Source: Neolentinus lepideus HHB14362 ss-1 (lineage: Eukaryota; Basidiomycota; Agaricomycetes; Gloeophyllales; Gloeophyllaceae). Taken from it: a stretch of 64,000 bases of DNA. A program made the translations under genes and the position numbers. The notes under the pieces were generated by a model that saw nothing but the letters and a program-made list of their open reading frames with translations, ran no database searches and was not told the origin of the DNA. The stretch covers positions 69,781-133,780 of the forward strand of contig KV425583.1 of assembly GCA_001632425.1 (NCBI GenBank), written 5' to 3'. Positions within the stretch are counted from its first letter, which is position 1; the number at the start of each line of letters is the position of its first letter. Below are positions 22,700 to 37,515 of this stretch, one piece after another.

Positions 22700-24606
22700 A
22701 TGACGTCAGGTCCGCCAGTATTCAAGTTTTCTCGTGAAGCCTATGCAGTCAAAGTTCAAAACATTGCGCAAAATGGCGAGTTACTAACAGAAACTACAAT
22801 TGTCGGAGGCTAATGTGGACCTTGTTCTAGCGAGTCGTTACGAGATCATCAATCTATTCAGCAACCTTGTCGGTAAGTGGATCTAGGTCACTGGTGTTCA
22901 TTTTCCTGAATTATTGATGGAATTCCATTACAGGCGAAGTTCGTGATTGTGAAGAAAGTATCGACGACCCGAAGGGTCGCACGATAGTTCTGACGTTCCA
23001 TACACTGGATGCCTGCAAGTGAGTTCACGCATATATGCATCACAAAAGCGCGTTCATCGTGTCGCAGGAAAGCTCTCTGCATGTCCGGTTACACTGTTGG
23101 AGGTGTACCTTTGTGAGTATAATAGTGTCGACAGTGATCTTACGGTCCAGCACACATATATGCATCGCTCATGCAAACTGACTGAGTGTATGCCTTTAGG
23201 GCTGTCACCTCCCTGTATCCATTGAATAATCATAGGCCCAATGGCCAAACGAAGCATTCGGATGAACGGCGCAACCTCTACGTTCTTGGTTTGCCTTTTG
23301 ATCTGACGAAGTGAGCTGCCATCGAAGGTCTATTGTCTGTATTATAAATGTTTACTATCTGTGCCAGGAACGAATTCACTGCGATATTCTCCCGGTACGG
23401 AACTGTCACGCACTCTGTAATCCTAGCTACTGTAGATAATGCCTCCCGCCGTCGGGGCTTCGTCGTTATGTCGAGTCACGCGGAAGCCAGAGCGGCAGTG
23501 GCGGCACTGTCGCGCACGGAAATCAAGTACGTAGCACAGCCTGTCGCTGATTTGAACCATCATGAATGATGTTACAGAGGCTACCGTATTGACGTGTCGT
23601 GGGCGGTCGTGCAGCGCTCTCAAGGTAAGTGTCGTAGATGATGTCAGACTATCCCCTTCTCATATGCTCCATCTTTTATAGGCTTCCTTGATGGTGGTGA
23701 TCGTGGCATGCTCCTTTCTCGACCTTCGTCTGCGTCTTCTATGACTGGTTCCGATGATTCAGTTTCTGACCCTAGTCTGATGGGTACTGTCGACGATCAT
23801 CTCACTGTCCCTGAAGCGAAGTTCTTAGCCGCTCGGTCTCACATCTCGTCTCAAAGCGCTACTCTACTGGTCTCCAACTTGCCCACCTTGCTGTTCTCTC
23901 AGACTGTTGATCTTCACCCGCTTTTCTGCCCTTTTGGCGACATCAAGAAACTTGAAATTCTGGAGCCTACCCATACTGCTAGTCAGCCGTCTACTATCTC
24001 TGTTCTTGTCCAATATGCTTCTGTCGTGAGTGCTCAGGAGGCCAAAGATGCTCTTCAAAATCAGGTGTACGCCGGATACGCTATTCGTCTCGAGTATATG
24101 AACCAGACGCCCTGTTCCTCGGACCGTGGATCTGATTACTCTGCGTTCTCGTCGTTGCGATCCAGTCCGGACTTGAAGTCTACCCTGAATCCTCATGCAC
24201 CCCCTTTCATATTCCAGACCTGTCCGTTCGACAATGCGTCCTCTGCTTTCAACGGGCCTGTCCAGCGTCTCTCGCAGGTCTATGGTGACCATCCTTCTAT
24301 CAGAAATCCAACTCCGTTTACCAAACCCCTGGAACTATCTGCCAGCTTCGATAACCTCGCAAAGTCGATCACACCCTTGTCAAGGTCAGTAGCTTTGTCG
24401 TTGCGTAGATTCATGCCTAAGCTGTCGGTATGTGATTTAGGGAATGTGCTGGTTATGCCGATCGTCCCACTCTCAATCAATGGTCCCACTCTTCACCGGA
24501 TCTTCTTGCCCGTGCGATGCGCGGCGCCACCTCGTATCAAAAGCTCATGCCGAGCGCTGGGGCCTTTGATGGTCGTCTTCAAGTTCCTCGAGGACTCGTC
24601 ATCTGA
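22700..24606 (+). CDS. RNA-binding protein with three RRM domains
   Basis: Joined exons give three RNA recognition motifs followed by a Ser-rich tail. RRM1 starts at AVKVQNIAQN, and continues in ASRYEIINLFSNLVGEVRDC after an intron at 22776-22830 that must start with GC. RRM2 has RNP2 LYVLGLPF and RNP1 RRRGFVVM. RRM3 has TLLVSNLPTLLF and ISVLVQYASV. The tail contains ADRPTLNQWSHSSPDLLARA, reached by skipping an intron of ~57 nt that starts just after 24384. The stop is then TGA at 24604-24606 rather than the out-of-frame one 13 bases later. It probably binds mRNA in nucleus or cytoplasm, as in fungal multi-RRM regulators, but no specific orthologue can be named. A 5' exon upstream of 22700 is possible. 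Confidence 0.85.
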
Positions 24607-25928
24607 AAATCAACGTTGAGACAAAGGAACTCATGCATCGTGCCTGTGTGCGCCTCCTCAACTTTCTGCTGCGATTCGTCTGTTGCATGTTTGCTAAACG
24701 AAAACCTCTCCATATTCATCGACATTCTGGTTACCTCGACATCTGCCCGTTCTCTTGCTCGTGTCTCTTTTTGCCTCTATGCTGGATAGGAATCATACGC
24801 TAAACCTGTCATGCAAGATTTCCTTTCGTTCAAAATTTCGTTTGGACTGCTTCTACGTGTCCTACATTACATTCACCGTGTTAATAATAATAGCAATCGT
24901 CCGTGACGTTGTGGAATCAATCGTTTTGGAACTTGTGAAATCCGTCTTGCCTGCCCAGAGTTCATGAGATTTGCTGATTTGCTATGCAAAAGGAGTCTCG
25001 GGCCGTTTTCTTCTCTTTGTCAGTTCCACACGCTGCTCTAGGCTAGGCTTATTAGTCTACATTCCTTGTTCCTGAGAGGGATCCTGACATACTTTAAGTT
25101 ACAGCCTAGAGATCTGAAGCTTCTCAATCTTCGCTGTTATTGTATATCCTTGGCCTAGTTACGACAGTCGACAGTCCATTCCATGCATGTATTTGCCGCC
25201 ACTCCACGCAATGCAGTTATGATATAGCCAAGACGAACCTGTGTAAAACATTTCCATGTGCGTGATGGCATCGACTCGCATTGGATAATTGGCTTCCAGC
25301 AGTCAAAGAAAGGGAATATAGTTCCCGAGCTGTGTATTCCCGAAGACGCCAAAAAGTAGCAGCAGCTCGTTTCGATCGAGCGACCTTTGGGTACCATAAT
25401 ATATGAGCCCAACGCGCTTCCACTGCGCCATGCTGCTGTGAATAGCGACGAATGGTGTATATTGAACACACTTCCACTGCGCCATATTGTGTGTGCTCCG
25501 CTTTTCAATTACACATATACGTTATTCAGCCGTTACTCAAACCTCAATGTAAGTAGAAATACTACTCTGTCCAATTTCACCTAATACTATGGAATTTGCT
25601 GTATCTTCAAGTCGAATTTGACCGGACATATGTAGAGATGAAGACTACCCGTCTATTACTCAGATGAGGTTACAGCGCCACATGCGTCGTGATTGATTGA
25701 ATACTAATGCATTGATTCTATGTTGACTATGTACGATACACGCAGTTCAAGTAATGTCCAGAGATCTTACAGCTATGACAACGAATGGCAGGCGGTAAGA
25801 GCATTACTCCCCGATTACAACGAAAACGAAGGTACAGTGAAACCGTCCGATCGAACACCAGAGTCCATAACCTGCCTTTGATAATCTAACAAAATTTTAT
25901 TTTCCGAGCCCCGTTGAATAAAACATGT
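24607..25928. other. Convergent intergenic region
   Basis: About 1.3 kb between the 3' ends of the RRM gene and GFA1. A 15-base word, cttccactgcgccat, occurs twice (25417 and 25471). I found no protein, tRNA or transposon signal. It probably holds two 3' UTRs plus spacer. Confidence 0.45.
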
Positions 25929-28749
<2,821 letters not shown>

Positions 28750-30102
28750 CGTAACAAGAGGTGGACGGGGTTCTGAGAGTTGATGAGTCGATTGTCTCGT
28801 AGTTTCTAGTTCAACACATACCGAGTAGAGGAGGACTGCAGACTGGCAGAGGACGGAAGTGATGAGCAGAAACCGGAGACAGGCGGCGGTATATAAACCG
28901 CGACGCGCCTTTCCCCTGAGATGCCAAATATTGCCAAATATTGCTTCATCGCCTTCTTTAGTTTACAGCCACGCACTGCCCTTCCCAAGCCGGCGTCCTC
29001 TCCGCCACACTCGAACTATTCTATGTTTCTGATTCCTGTGCTATTGCCTTGGAAACTTCCCATTTGCAGGCAGTGACAAAGGATAGAACATCTCCTCTGG
29101 GCTTCTCTCAGGTGGGGGGTTCGCTGAAGGCCGTCCGTCATGTTCCAACCACTGGATATCATACCCTTTCGTGCGGAACGTCTAAATTTCGTCAAACGTC
29201 CAAACGCGTGCTAAAGAACACCTCATGCAAGTTTAACTTCAGCGTTTAACCACGACTGTTAATCGTGACGTCTCGTGAGGTCCTATGTATAGTCTTCTGC
29301 TAATTTAGAAGCAGTTCACGACCTCGCAGTCAATTTCTCCGCTATTGCTCGATGGAACCGTCTAGTCGTGTTTCAGGTCCTTCTGTGCACTTCATATCTC
29401 TCTGCAGCTTACAGCCGCTAAGCGAAGAAGACACTGCGTCATGATCGCGGAATGCTAGAAGTTTCTACAGATTTAATGGTATTAAGTCCCTCAGGTGTGT
29501 TCGTCTATCGATGGTTTTGTTTCGTGGCGCAGTAAGGGGTGGTATGTATAGGAAGGTCACTCAATCGTGGGCCTTGTTGGACCTCATCTCTAGGGTGGGC
29601 ACGTTTCGAATTAGTGCGTAGTAGATTCTATCTGGTCCATCATGACGCATAAGCACAGGTTCATCGACCCCAGAGCCGTCCGAGTTACTTGCTTCAACCA
29701 GCTTCAAGTGCACTGCTCCCATATACTCTTCTGTCTGTTGAACTACGCTCATATCAGGCTGCATCCTCAAGCTGTGTGCGATATCTCGGAATTCTTCCTG
29801 TCTGATATATCCGGCACGCCCAGCACGCTAGCGGTCACCGCCCGTCTAAATCTTTCCACGACTGACAGCAATGGGCGCAACATCAGTGATTATCGGTCCT
29901 TACAAGCTTAGCTCATCACTGATGGCCATTCAACAGATTGACGCAAGGCCAAGCCCGAATCCCTAGCATTGGATCGCCCGTGCCCAACGATGTCCTTCAT
30001 CTGAATGGCGAAATACAATCATGCGAGGTAATATACATTGTCTGACAGGTTGAGCTATCGCAATACATGTCATGCACGTTCGTCCGTTCATCCGTTCATC
30101 TG
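28750..30102. promoter_or_regulatory. GFA1 upstream region and spacer
   Basis: About 1.35 kb. The part next to 28749 should be the GFA1 promoter; it contains an AT box (tatataaa) near 28890 and a small direct repeat (gccaaatatt twice, about 28922). The part near 30102 is the 3' side of the dioxygenase. Small open frames here have no recognisable content. Confidence 0.4.
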
Positions 30103-31495
30103 CTACTTCATCTCCACAGCATGTTCCCGTGCATACTGCTCCCGCGCAGCCTTTGATTCTGCCACAGGCACGAGCACGATGTCGTGCTTCAGCAGCTTGA
30201 AGTGACTGCCATGGGGGAACCCGCACTGCCGCGCCTGCTGTTCGTTGTCCACGTCTTTTAGGGACTGGAATCAAGCTCGGAGTTAGATCAGATGAGCGGG
30301 GTAACGAACGTCACGCACCACGACGAGTGACTTCTTGACACCGAAGACCGCGTCGCTGGCCAACCAGTCATCACCTTTCGGGTACAGCGCGGTCGTGAGC
30401 GTCTGATATCCAGGTGCTTCGATCATCAAGTGCAAATGGTTCGGACGCATATTGTGTCGATTCAGCATAAGAAGTAACTCTCCCACTGGGCCCTAGATCA
30501 TGTTTGTCGTGAGAACAAGAAAGTAACACGATGGGGGAGAGAAGACACTGACATCACCAGGGATAGGGTATGCTACGGGGACCACAGCGCGATAGCCATA
30601 TTTACCGTCCTTATCCGTGCGCAGGCGACCTCTGCAGTCAGGCTTCTCTCTACCAGGATACTGCGTGTCATAGAACCCTTCGAGAGCATCAGAGCACGAA
30701 CGGAGTGATCGTTCGAGCATGGACTCTCACCGAACTCGTCCGTCTCCCACGTCTCGATGAGCGCATTTGGCACCGGCTTCCCGTGCGTGTCGATGACCTG
30801 GCCCTCGACGTACATGTACTCGCCCTTGCCTTCTGACGCAATAGAGTCGCCGTTGTTGACTGGATGGCATGGGGTTGAGGTTGGGATGATCGGAAACGAG
30901 AAAGTCTGGACTGAGAGCTACTCACCATCAGGAGCATCTTCCGTAAAGAAAGGCCCAAGCACGCTGCTCTCCGTGCCGCCACTGACAGGGGGGTTGTTGA
31001 GCGCGTCAACTAGTGCGGAGATGCCGAGGACGTCGGAGAGCAGGATGAACTCCTGGCGGAGGGGTGTGCATGTCTGGCCGATCCGTGTCAGGAACTGAAT
31101 AGTGGACATCCATTCCTCAGTGGTGATGCTAGCGCCTGGTCAGGTTCTCGAATACATGCATGGCTGCACAGGCCGAACCTTGTCTCGTTGATAAAATGGT
31201 GAATGTGCGTGATTAGGTTCTTGAATATGTACTTCTTTCGCCTGTCGCGGGGTCAGCTGCAGGTTCTCCACAGATTCTATGTTGCTCACTCGTCTGGACA
31301 AAGCTCGGTCAACTTCAACAAGTTTTGGGTGATCAGCTCCGGTCTATCTGGATACTATAGGAAAGCAGACCCTTTAATTCCTGGTCCTTCGTACAACTCA
31401 ATCCACGTACCGGTAAGTCCAGATTAGGAGGGGGAATGCCGTTCGAAACAGCACGTCCTTGCTGGGGTTTCTTCTGGTCGGCCATATTGAATGTG
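30103..31495 (-). CDS. Intradiol ring-cleavage dioxygenase (catechol / hydroxyquinol 1,2-dioxygenase type)
   Basis: These non-haem Fe(III) enzymes open catechol or hydroxyquinol rings and serve lignin-derived aromatic breakdown in wood-decay fungi. The start at 31495 gives MADQKKPQQGRAVSNGIPPP. The N-terminal dimerisation domain contains TPLRQEFILLSDVLGISALV and ESSVLGPFFTEDAPD. The catalytic beta-barrel shows GQVIDTHGKPVPNALIETWE, then GFYDTQYPG, and YGYRAVVPVAYPIPGDGPVG, with likely Tyr ligands. RPNHLHLMIEAPGY supplies the two His ligands. TTALYPKGDDWL leads to VFGVKKSLVV, and the protein ends ...ESKAAREQYAREHAVEMK before TAG. Five to six short introns lie in between. No signal peptide is visible, so it is probably intracellular. 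The exact substrate cannot be told from sequence alone. Confidence 0.92.
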
Positions 31496-32259
31496 GGGTC
31501 GATGGCTGGGTGATTGCTTGGCGAATCATGTCTCTTGATTTATAGCCTTAGCCTTTCGGTTCATCCGTTTCACCAAGTCCAGATCATGGTGAATGGAAAC
31601 CCAAAAGCAGTAACAACGCCCATCACATTACCTTGCCGGAATACGGCATAAAACCCTCTGCTATGCTCAGAATGTGTCGACGTCCCTGTTTCCTTGCTAG
31701 ACGCAGCTAGAAAGCTGTTGGATATGTCGTTCAGCCGGATCTAATGTCCCTGCTCGGCAGAACGAAGACAAGGATCGTCAGGCGGTCTGTGATCCGTTTT
31801 TCAGGTGTCAGTTTATAACAATCGGTATCTGCGGAAGTCAGCTGCAAAGTAGTTTTGTAAGCACAGGAATAACTCGGGCTTAGTCTATCTCCTGCTTCAG
31901 TAGCGGCTCCAGTCAATAGCCACCCTGGTAAGCAGCAGTTTCCTCAGATACCTGCGTTTGAGTAGGTAATAATCTCGTTAGGCACCTATCACCCCATGAT
32001 GTGCCCCGTGAACGGAATCTGTAGAACCTGGGTCCTGCACCCGAGAACTTTCTAGGTTGCAAAAAACAGAACGATGTCTTTGCGAATTCTATATGCGCAA
32101 AGTGAGTACAAGTCGTGCGAGATCCTGCGGGAAGAGAACTGCTATTGAATGCACATATACGCCCACTAATAACGCTCACAAGGTATAATTACACAAATTT
32201 AAACATCTATCTACACGCGGCAAGTCCTCTAAACTGAACAAACGTTGTCCCCTCAATTT
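31496..32259. other. Intergenic region between dioxygenase and hydrolase
   Basis: About 760 bases. It should contain the dioxygenase promoter and the hydrolase 3' UTR. No repeat or RNA gene is seen. Confidence 0.4.
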
Positions 32260-33459
32260 TCAACGCTTAGCATTTGTCTTCTGCAGGAACCGCAAAAGAT
32301 GCTGTGTAACTTCCTCTGGTCTCTCCTGCTGTACCCAGTGTCCTGCCCCATCAACTAGGACGAAATCTTCATCATCCATCCTTGCACATACATCCATCCT
32401 CATCTTATCAATGGCGCCTGGATTCTGGTACACTCCCCAGTCTTGTTTCCCTGACAGATACATAGACGGCACCTCGATCTTCTTGCCAGCGAATACTGTG
32501 AGTTCTTCGTTAAACTCTGGCGATCGGATGACGCGATACCAATTCAACCCTCCCTGGAATCCTGTGCGAGAGAATTCGGAGACGTAGTACGCAAGATCGC
32601 TGTCAGGCAGCCATCGTGACGATACGGATGATACGACGTCTGCTGAAGGAGCTTCTTTCGCCACGACCTCGGGCATAGTCGCGCTCAGAGGCATTATATA
32701 ATACTCGGGCATGATAGCCAGAGCTTCAGCCGTCCGGGCAGGCAAGGGATGTGCAACCTTGTTACCCTCCCAGTCAGCGCTCTTCATATGGAAATATGAA
32801 CGGAGGTAGGCATGCAGCCCTTGTAGAGGGTGATGGATATCCTGGTTTGCTTCGGGTTTTGTATGGTATGTCACGTAGTGCTTCCGCGGCGGGCTGAGCG
32901 CTGAAAGCGCGTCATCGATTTGGGGTGCAAGGAGGGTTATGTCGTGAGGGTGGGAAGCGGACGGTGAATGGTCGATATTAAAAGGTAAGAATGGCGCCCC
33001 TGTAAATGGTGCGCTCGAGCAGACATATGATTTGAATAGGTCTGGCCTGACTAGAGCGCAGAACCCGGCGACACGAGAGCCGGCATCGTGCCCTACGATC
33101 ATTGCGACAGAGGTGTAGCCCAAGGCGTACACCAAAGCGACAATATCCTTGACAAGATTCAAGAAGCGAAACGGTCGCAAGTCATCCTCATACTGGATAG
33201 GGCGGGCTTGGACGCCATTTGGACCGCGAACCGTGGTGCGCCCATATCCACGCTGGTCAGGTGCGACGACGTGATACCCCGCATTTGCCAACGGAACCAT
33301 CACCTTTCTCCAGGTATATGCAAGTTCGGGGTAACCATGCAGCAGGAGAACAAGGGGTGCGTTTCCTGCAGATGATCGAGGTTTAGCTTCAAGAAAGTAG
33401 AGATCCAAGTCGCCGATAGGGAGGGACCTCGAGCTGATACCCTCGAGTGAGTTCGACAT
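32260..33459 (-). CDS. Epoxide-hydrolase-like alpha/beta-hydrolase
   Basis: A single-exon protein of 399 aa, a normal length for soluble epoxide hydrolases, which open epoxides to diols. The oxyanion motif HGYPE is at residues 41-45. DQRGYGRT follows at 68-75. The nucleophile elbow is VGHDAGS, with Asp125 as attacking residue; Asp rather than Ser or Cys marks the epoxide hydrolase/haloalkane dehalogenase group. The likely charge-relay acid is Asp340 in GKQDWGVYQ, and the catalytic base is His374 in GAGHWVQQERPEEV. The lid has YYIMPLSATMPE, which may provide a ring-opening Tyr. There is no signal peptide. The lack of introns is unusual among its neighbours. It stands next to the dioxygenase in the same orientation, so both may act in aromatic or lipid detoxification. 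Confidence 0.92.
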   Translation of the reverse strand: MSNSLEGISSRSLPIGDLDLYFLEAKPRSSAGNAPLVLLLHGYPELAYTWRKVMVPLANAGYHVVAPDQRGYGRTTVRGPNGVQARPIQYEDDLRPFRFLNLVKDIVALVYALGYTSVAMIVGHDAGSRVAGFCALVRPDLFKSYVCSSAPFTGAPFLPFNIDHSPSASHPHDITLLAPQIDDALSALSPPRKHYVTYHTKPEANQDIHHPLQGLHAYLRSYFHMKSADWEGNKVAHPLPARTAEALAIMPEYYIMPLSATMPEVVAKEAPSADVVSSVSSRWLPDSDLAYYVSEFSRTGFQGGLNWYRVIRSPEFNEELTVFAGKKIEVPSMYLSGKQDWGVYQNPGAIDKMRMDVCARMDDEDFVLVDGAGHWVQQERPEEVTQHLLRFLQKTNAKR

Positions 33460-34499
33460 ATTGTTTCGTATGACGCCGTGCGGGAACCCTCGCCTCTAAA
33501 TACCTCAGGTATGGACTTGATAAGCGACCGTTGCAGGATAAAGAAAGCAATCTAGACATAGCAGACACAATAGGCACGAGGCCTGCTTAAAACACGGAAT
33601 TAGCGCATTTGACCTATACTTAGGAACCCTGGAGACAGTTGGTGGTGTACTTAGGTCAGCGCATCGCCGATGGGTCGGGACCGGTCCGATGCCCGAAGCG
33701 GTGCGCACACATTCCATGCTTTCTTGAATGTCATAATTTACGAGGACTTTTGATTCTGATGACTGCCCTAGTATCTCCCTACGTAAATTTGTTGCAGCTG
33801 GCATTTCTGCATGATCTGAACTTCGTCAAGGAGCTGAGGTACCCGAACTCAAAAAGCCTAAGACCTTTTGCTCAGTGCTCACAGTTCTACGGATCTTGGA
33901 AGTGAACATACCCGGTTTATGTGGCGCATGCAGCTAGGGTGAACCTTGCTATATTGTGGGAGGAGCTTGCCCTCCTATAGCACTGCTATGAAGCCCCGGC
34001 GGGAATCGAAATATCACCCTCTTGCCATCTGTATGGCTCAACTCCTTCGGAGTTCCCGAAAGTACGCACGTCTCGTCCGCAGCCAAGCGATTTTCTGGCG
34101 CTCTTCAAGAAACAATACGAGGAGACGAGATAACCACATTACAACGACGGTATTCGATGGCCCAGGTCCTTCCGGCAAGCATTTGACATGTGTTAATTCG
34201 TCTTTCATGCCAGGGAATTCGACTGTGTCTTGCCCAGCATTATTTATGGAAAGCTGGACGCCACCAGAGACAAATACGTCACCTGCACACAACCGCTATT
34301 ACTGTCAATGGTCTCCGCGCTGACTGATTTGAAATTTAGGTTTCATCCATTATGTTTTTTCTGTCTATGCTCCCGTTTCTCACGAATCAGGCTGCTACAC
34401 ATAACTGTGGATTTCTCTGAGCTACAACCTAGAACGGCACAGGGTCCACGGGGAACTTGCGGTTGCTACCAACGCATGACTTTGTTTGACTTCAGAGGA
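33460..34499. other. Intergenic region before the inverted duplication
   Basis: About 1.04 kb holding the hydrolase promoter side and sequence without recognisable genes. The edge of the duplicated arm lies near 34500. Confidence 0.4.
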
Positions 34500-36350
34500 T
34501 ATCTGCTACGCGACGTTCTCAAGAGTCTCTTCTGTGTTGTACGGCTTTTCCTGAGTCATTCGCCGCTACTCCGTCCTCTCCAGAATACCATACTAAGTAA
34601 CTTTCGAAACTCCTTCTGAAACAAGCACGCCATTCGACACCGCTTTGGCCTTTCCTGGACGTGTTCACAGCGCATCTTGCCTTTCCGAGTAATTTTCATT
34701 CCATATTCAGTAATCCTGCCTGAGCCACCGTTGGATTGTCTGCAAACCCGTCGCCCACAGAACGTACAAATGAGGGTGAATTTGAGCATGGAGGAACCAT
34801 GAATCTCACAGATCAGTGCCGTCAGACGAATCCTGCCGTTCATCCGTTCTGTCACCAACACCTGCATTTAAATATGCCTAAATCACCTTGAACCGTCGCC
34901 ACTGCGTCTACATCCGTATGTTCTCCCGTCTATGTGCACAGCCATGTCGGACTCTGTTTCGCTAGACCCTCTACAATCCTGCTACTCGAAAAGAGAAGAT
35001 ATGGACGTGCGACGAGTGGGGAGACACTTTCACTCGAATTACAGATCTGAAGAGACGAAACCACGTACAACTTCCAGAGGAGGAGCAAGAGTGAGTTACA
35101 CTTGCTCTAGTGTGGCATGCCTCTGCTCGTCTTCGCCTACAGTTGGATCGAATGCGAATTTATCGGTTGCGGTTACAGATGTGTAAGTACTGAGAACCAC
35201 ATACATTCTATGCAGTATGTAGCTATGCTGTAGATGTGTGGTGTCTGTCTGACTATTGGACGAAACAGTACATTTGAAACGATTGCTAGGTGCGAAGCGT
35301 GAGGGGGTAAGTTTACGGACAGTGGTTGCTTGTCGAGACATAGGAGCAGCAAGCACCCATTGACGAGGCAGGCCAAGAAGACGTGTCAGAGGAGATCTGC
35401 ACGGGGTGTCGAAGTCGCGATCGAAAGGGAGGGAGTGTTATCCGGCGTTTCACAGCGGCAAGCTAGCCCGAACTCGTCGAATAACTCGTCTCCATGCTTG
35501 TTCGCGACCCGGTCCTTTGCTTCGCCGTCTCTAAATCGTTCCAGCTGTCACGCCACCAAGGGTACCATTGCGCCACCTCCTGCTGTACAACACGGGATCG
35601 GATTTCACGTGGTCGCAAATCCCAGCATGCACGCCCCTTGGGACCTACTCTCTTTTGACTTCTCAGTGGCACCACATGTCTCGTTCGACAGCTTATCTGG
35701 AAATGGAGAACGCGAGGTGAAGACAAGATTCTGGTCGGGCTCCGATCCCTTCGAGACCTATGACCCGTCAGACGCGCTTTTACCCTCTCAGTCTCAGTCT
35801 GACCCTGCTGCTTCTACTCTTTCGGTGGGCTCCTCGACCGAGGCTATGACGGTCTTCGTGCTATGCTAACAGAGTGATATTTCGTTCACTCGGACTCGAC
35901 TACCCATCGTCTGTTTCTTATTCGATCACTGTATTGGAGAAATATGTACGGCCATCTCTTGTCTTGGTGTATCTCATCATTGTCTCTCCACCATTGATTC
36001 GTATCCTCTCGCTCTCTCGTCCTGTTTGATTGGAATGGTCTATCTGTGGCGGTATTGAGAATGATCCTCTGAGAACATGTGGCCGAGGACTCGGTTTCGA
36101 TGGCACCAACAATCGGGCTACATGCGCCACAGCCAAACGTAAAAGGAGTGGAACTGTATTGCGCAGAACATTACACGTTGGCAATGCAGTTCTTGCGTGA
36201 GAAGGCTCTGTACGTCGAGAATTCGCAGGATTATAAAGCATTGTTGAATGTGCCACATTCTTCAGCTGCGTGTGACGCTGAAGTGACAAGCTCAAGCCTG
36301 AGCTTCTGTGGGGGTGGCGCTGTCAGCTGAGGATTGCACTATACCGCTGA
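34500..36350. repeat. Arm A of an inverted duplication (outer part)
   Basis: This stretch reappears inverted at about 44620-46505. Matching words include ctacgcRacgttc and tcttctgtgttg near the outer edge, tcgaaact / agtttcga near 34600, the pair around acatacattctatg near 35205, and gccacagcc near 36130. Similarity runs throughout with small indels. The arms continue inward as the two multipass membrane-protein genes. The A arm has roughly 1.1 kb of extra sequence (36.35-37.5 kb) that the other side lacks. Confidence 0.8.
35001..35869 (+). pseudogene. C2H2 zinc-finger gene relic, copy A
   Basis: Exon-like sequence starting MDVRRVGRHFHSNYRSEE reaches a 5' splice site (GTAAGT, about 35184). 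After the AG near 35290 the frame reads VCEA-stop-GGKFTDSGCLSRHRSSKH. This is a single C2H2 finger whose second Cys codon is TGA at 35300-35302. His1 (35339-35341) and His2 (35354-35356) are kept. The frame then stays open to 35869 with a Ser-rich tail ending SSTEAMTVFVLC. The inverted copy at 45.1-46.2 kb has Cys at the position of this stop. I read this as a disabled gene. A shorter protein starting after the stop would lack a complete finger. Confidence 0.65.
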
Positions 36351-37515
36351 CGGAACTAACGCGTTCGTTTCGCGCGATAGCAGCGGTGAGTCTTCTATAA
36401 GACTATTGCCACTTCGCTGACGCGACTTCATCGAGTTGAACTGATTTCTGCTTCCGTGGGTGCTAAACGCCGCGCATCATCTCATCTTTGACTTCGCCAC
36501 TGTTGTTCGTGCTGTCCATACAGCCATATGTGCATCTTGCTAAGAATACGGTGTTGGGCACCATAGGGACCCTTAGACAAACCTGAGCTCGCGCACCTAC
36601 CCAGAGTACGAACTTCGTCAGCTTTCTCCAGTTCCTTCCAGACTGATGATTTCCCACCTTCCCTTAGGTCTTCCGATAGAAAGAACCCTGGTCTACCCCG
36701 TACCCACAATGTTGCGCAGCAACGAACCCTTGATGCACCCGGTCCCCTGTACAGGATCATCCTTTGATCCACAACGGCTGCCATCAGGAACCTTGTGCCG
36801 TCCCACAAGGGCGAACGCAAATATATCACCGTCGACCCCGACTGTCAACCAGGATCATGATGACGATGAATGAGCAGGCTCGGAGGTAGCGCGGTGATCG
36901 AGCGGGTGGTGCATGTGCTCGAATTGCATGCTCAACCGGGAGTGGCGAGCGGCCGGCTCCAGAGCTTCACAACAATGGAAAGATGGTCGGCATACACCTA
37001 ATCATTATGGAAGTTCAGAGCATTCTCACTACCACGACTTAATAGAAGCTCGAAAAACACACCATCATAAATGTAAATCCAAGCCTATTAACTGCCTCCG
37101 ATGCTAAAGCGCTTCCTTCTATCGGTGTTACCCCCATATATATACATGTAGAATACATTTCTTCATATTACACTAATAAACACAATCATTCTACACATAA
37201 CCTACGCAGGCATGCGCCTCGACGGCACATTTTGGTGTGAAGACGGGAACGTTACAACGTCAGCCTAATCCAAGTACGAATGCGGATTTCGTCAAGTATT
37301 ATTACAACGACCATGGACACGCACGACGGAGAAAATGCAAGGACAGGTAACGGGTAATGGGTAATGCAATGAGACAAACCGACAAGATGCAAGATGCCAA
37401 CGAAAGCAAAAGTGACTGTACCAACGAAAGAATGATGATGCCTCACAACGCCTATATTCACAAGCGTGAGGCGAGTGCTGGTAGGGTTGGAGCGAGGCCG
37501 GATATATTATATAGC
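36351..37515. other. Spacer without recognised genes
   Basis: About 1.16 kb downstream of the zinc-finger relic and at the 3' side of the membrane-protein gene. It has no recognisable frame and no counterpart at the matching place in the other arm, so it may be an insertion. Confidence 0.4.

Noticed and set aside
25417..25485. A 15-base word (cttccactgcgccat) twice, 54 bases apart
   Set aside because: Sequence between and around the two copies does not repeat, so it is not a tandem array. Too little for an element call.
35858..35872. C-terminal ...FVLC of zinc-finger relic as a pheromone-type CaaX end
   Set aside because: The Cys is the last residue, not fourth from the end, so it is not a CaaX box, and the copy is disrupted.
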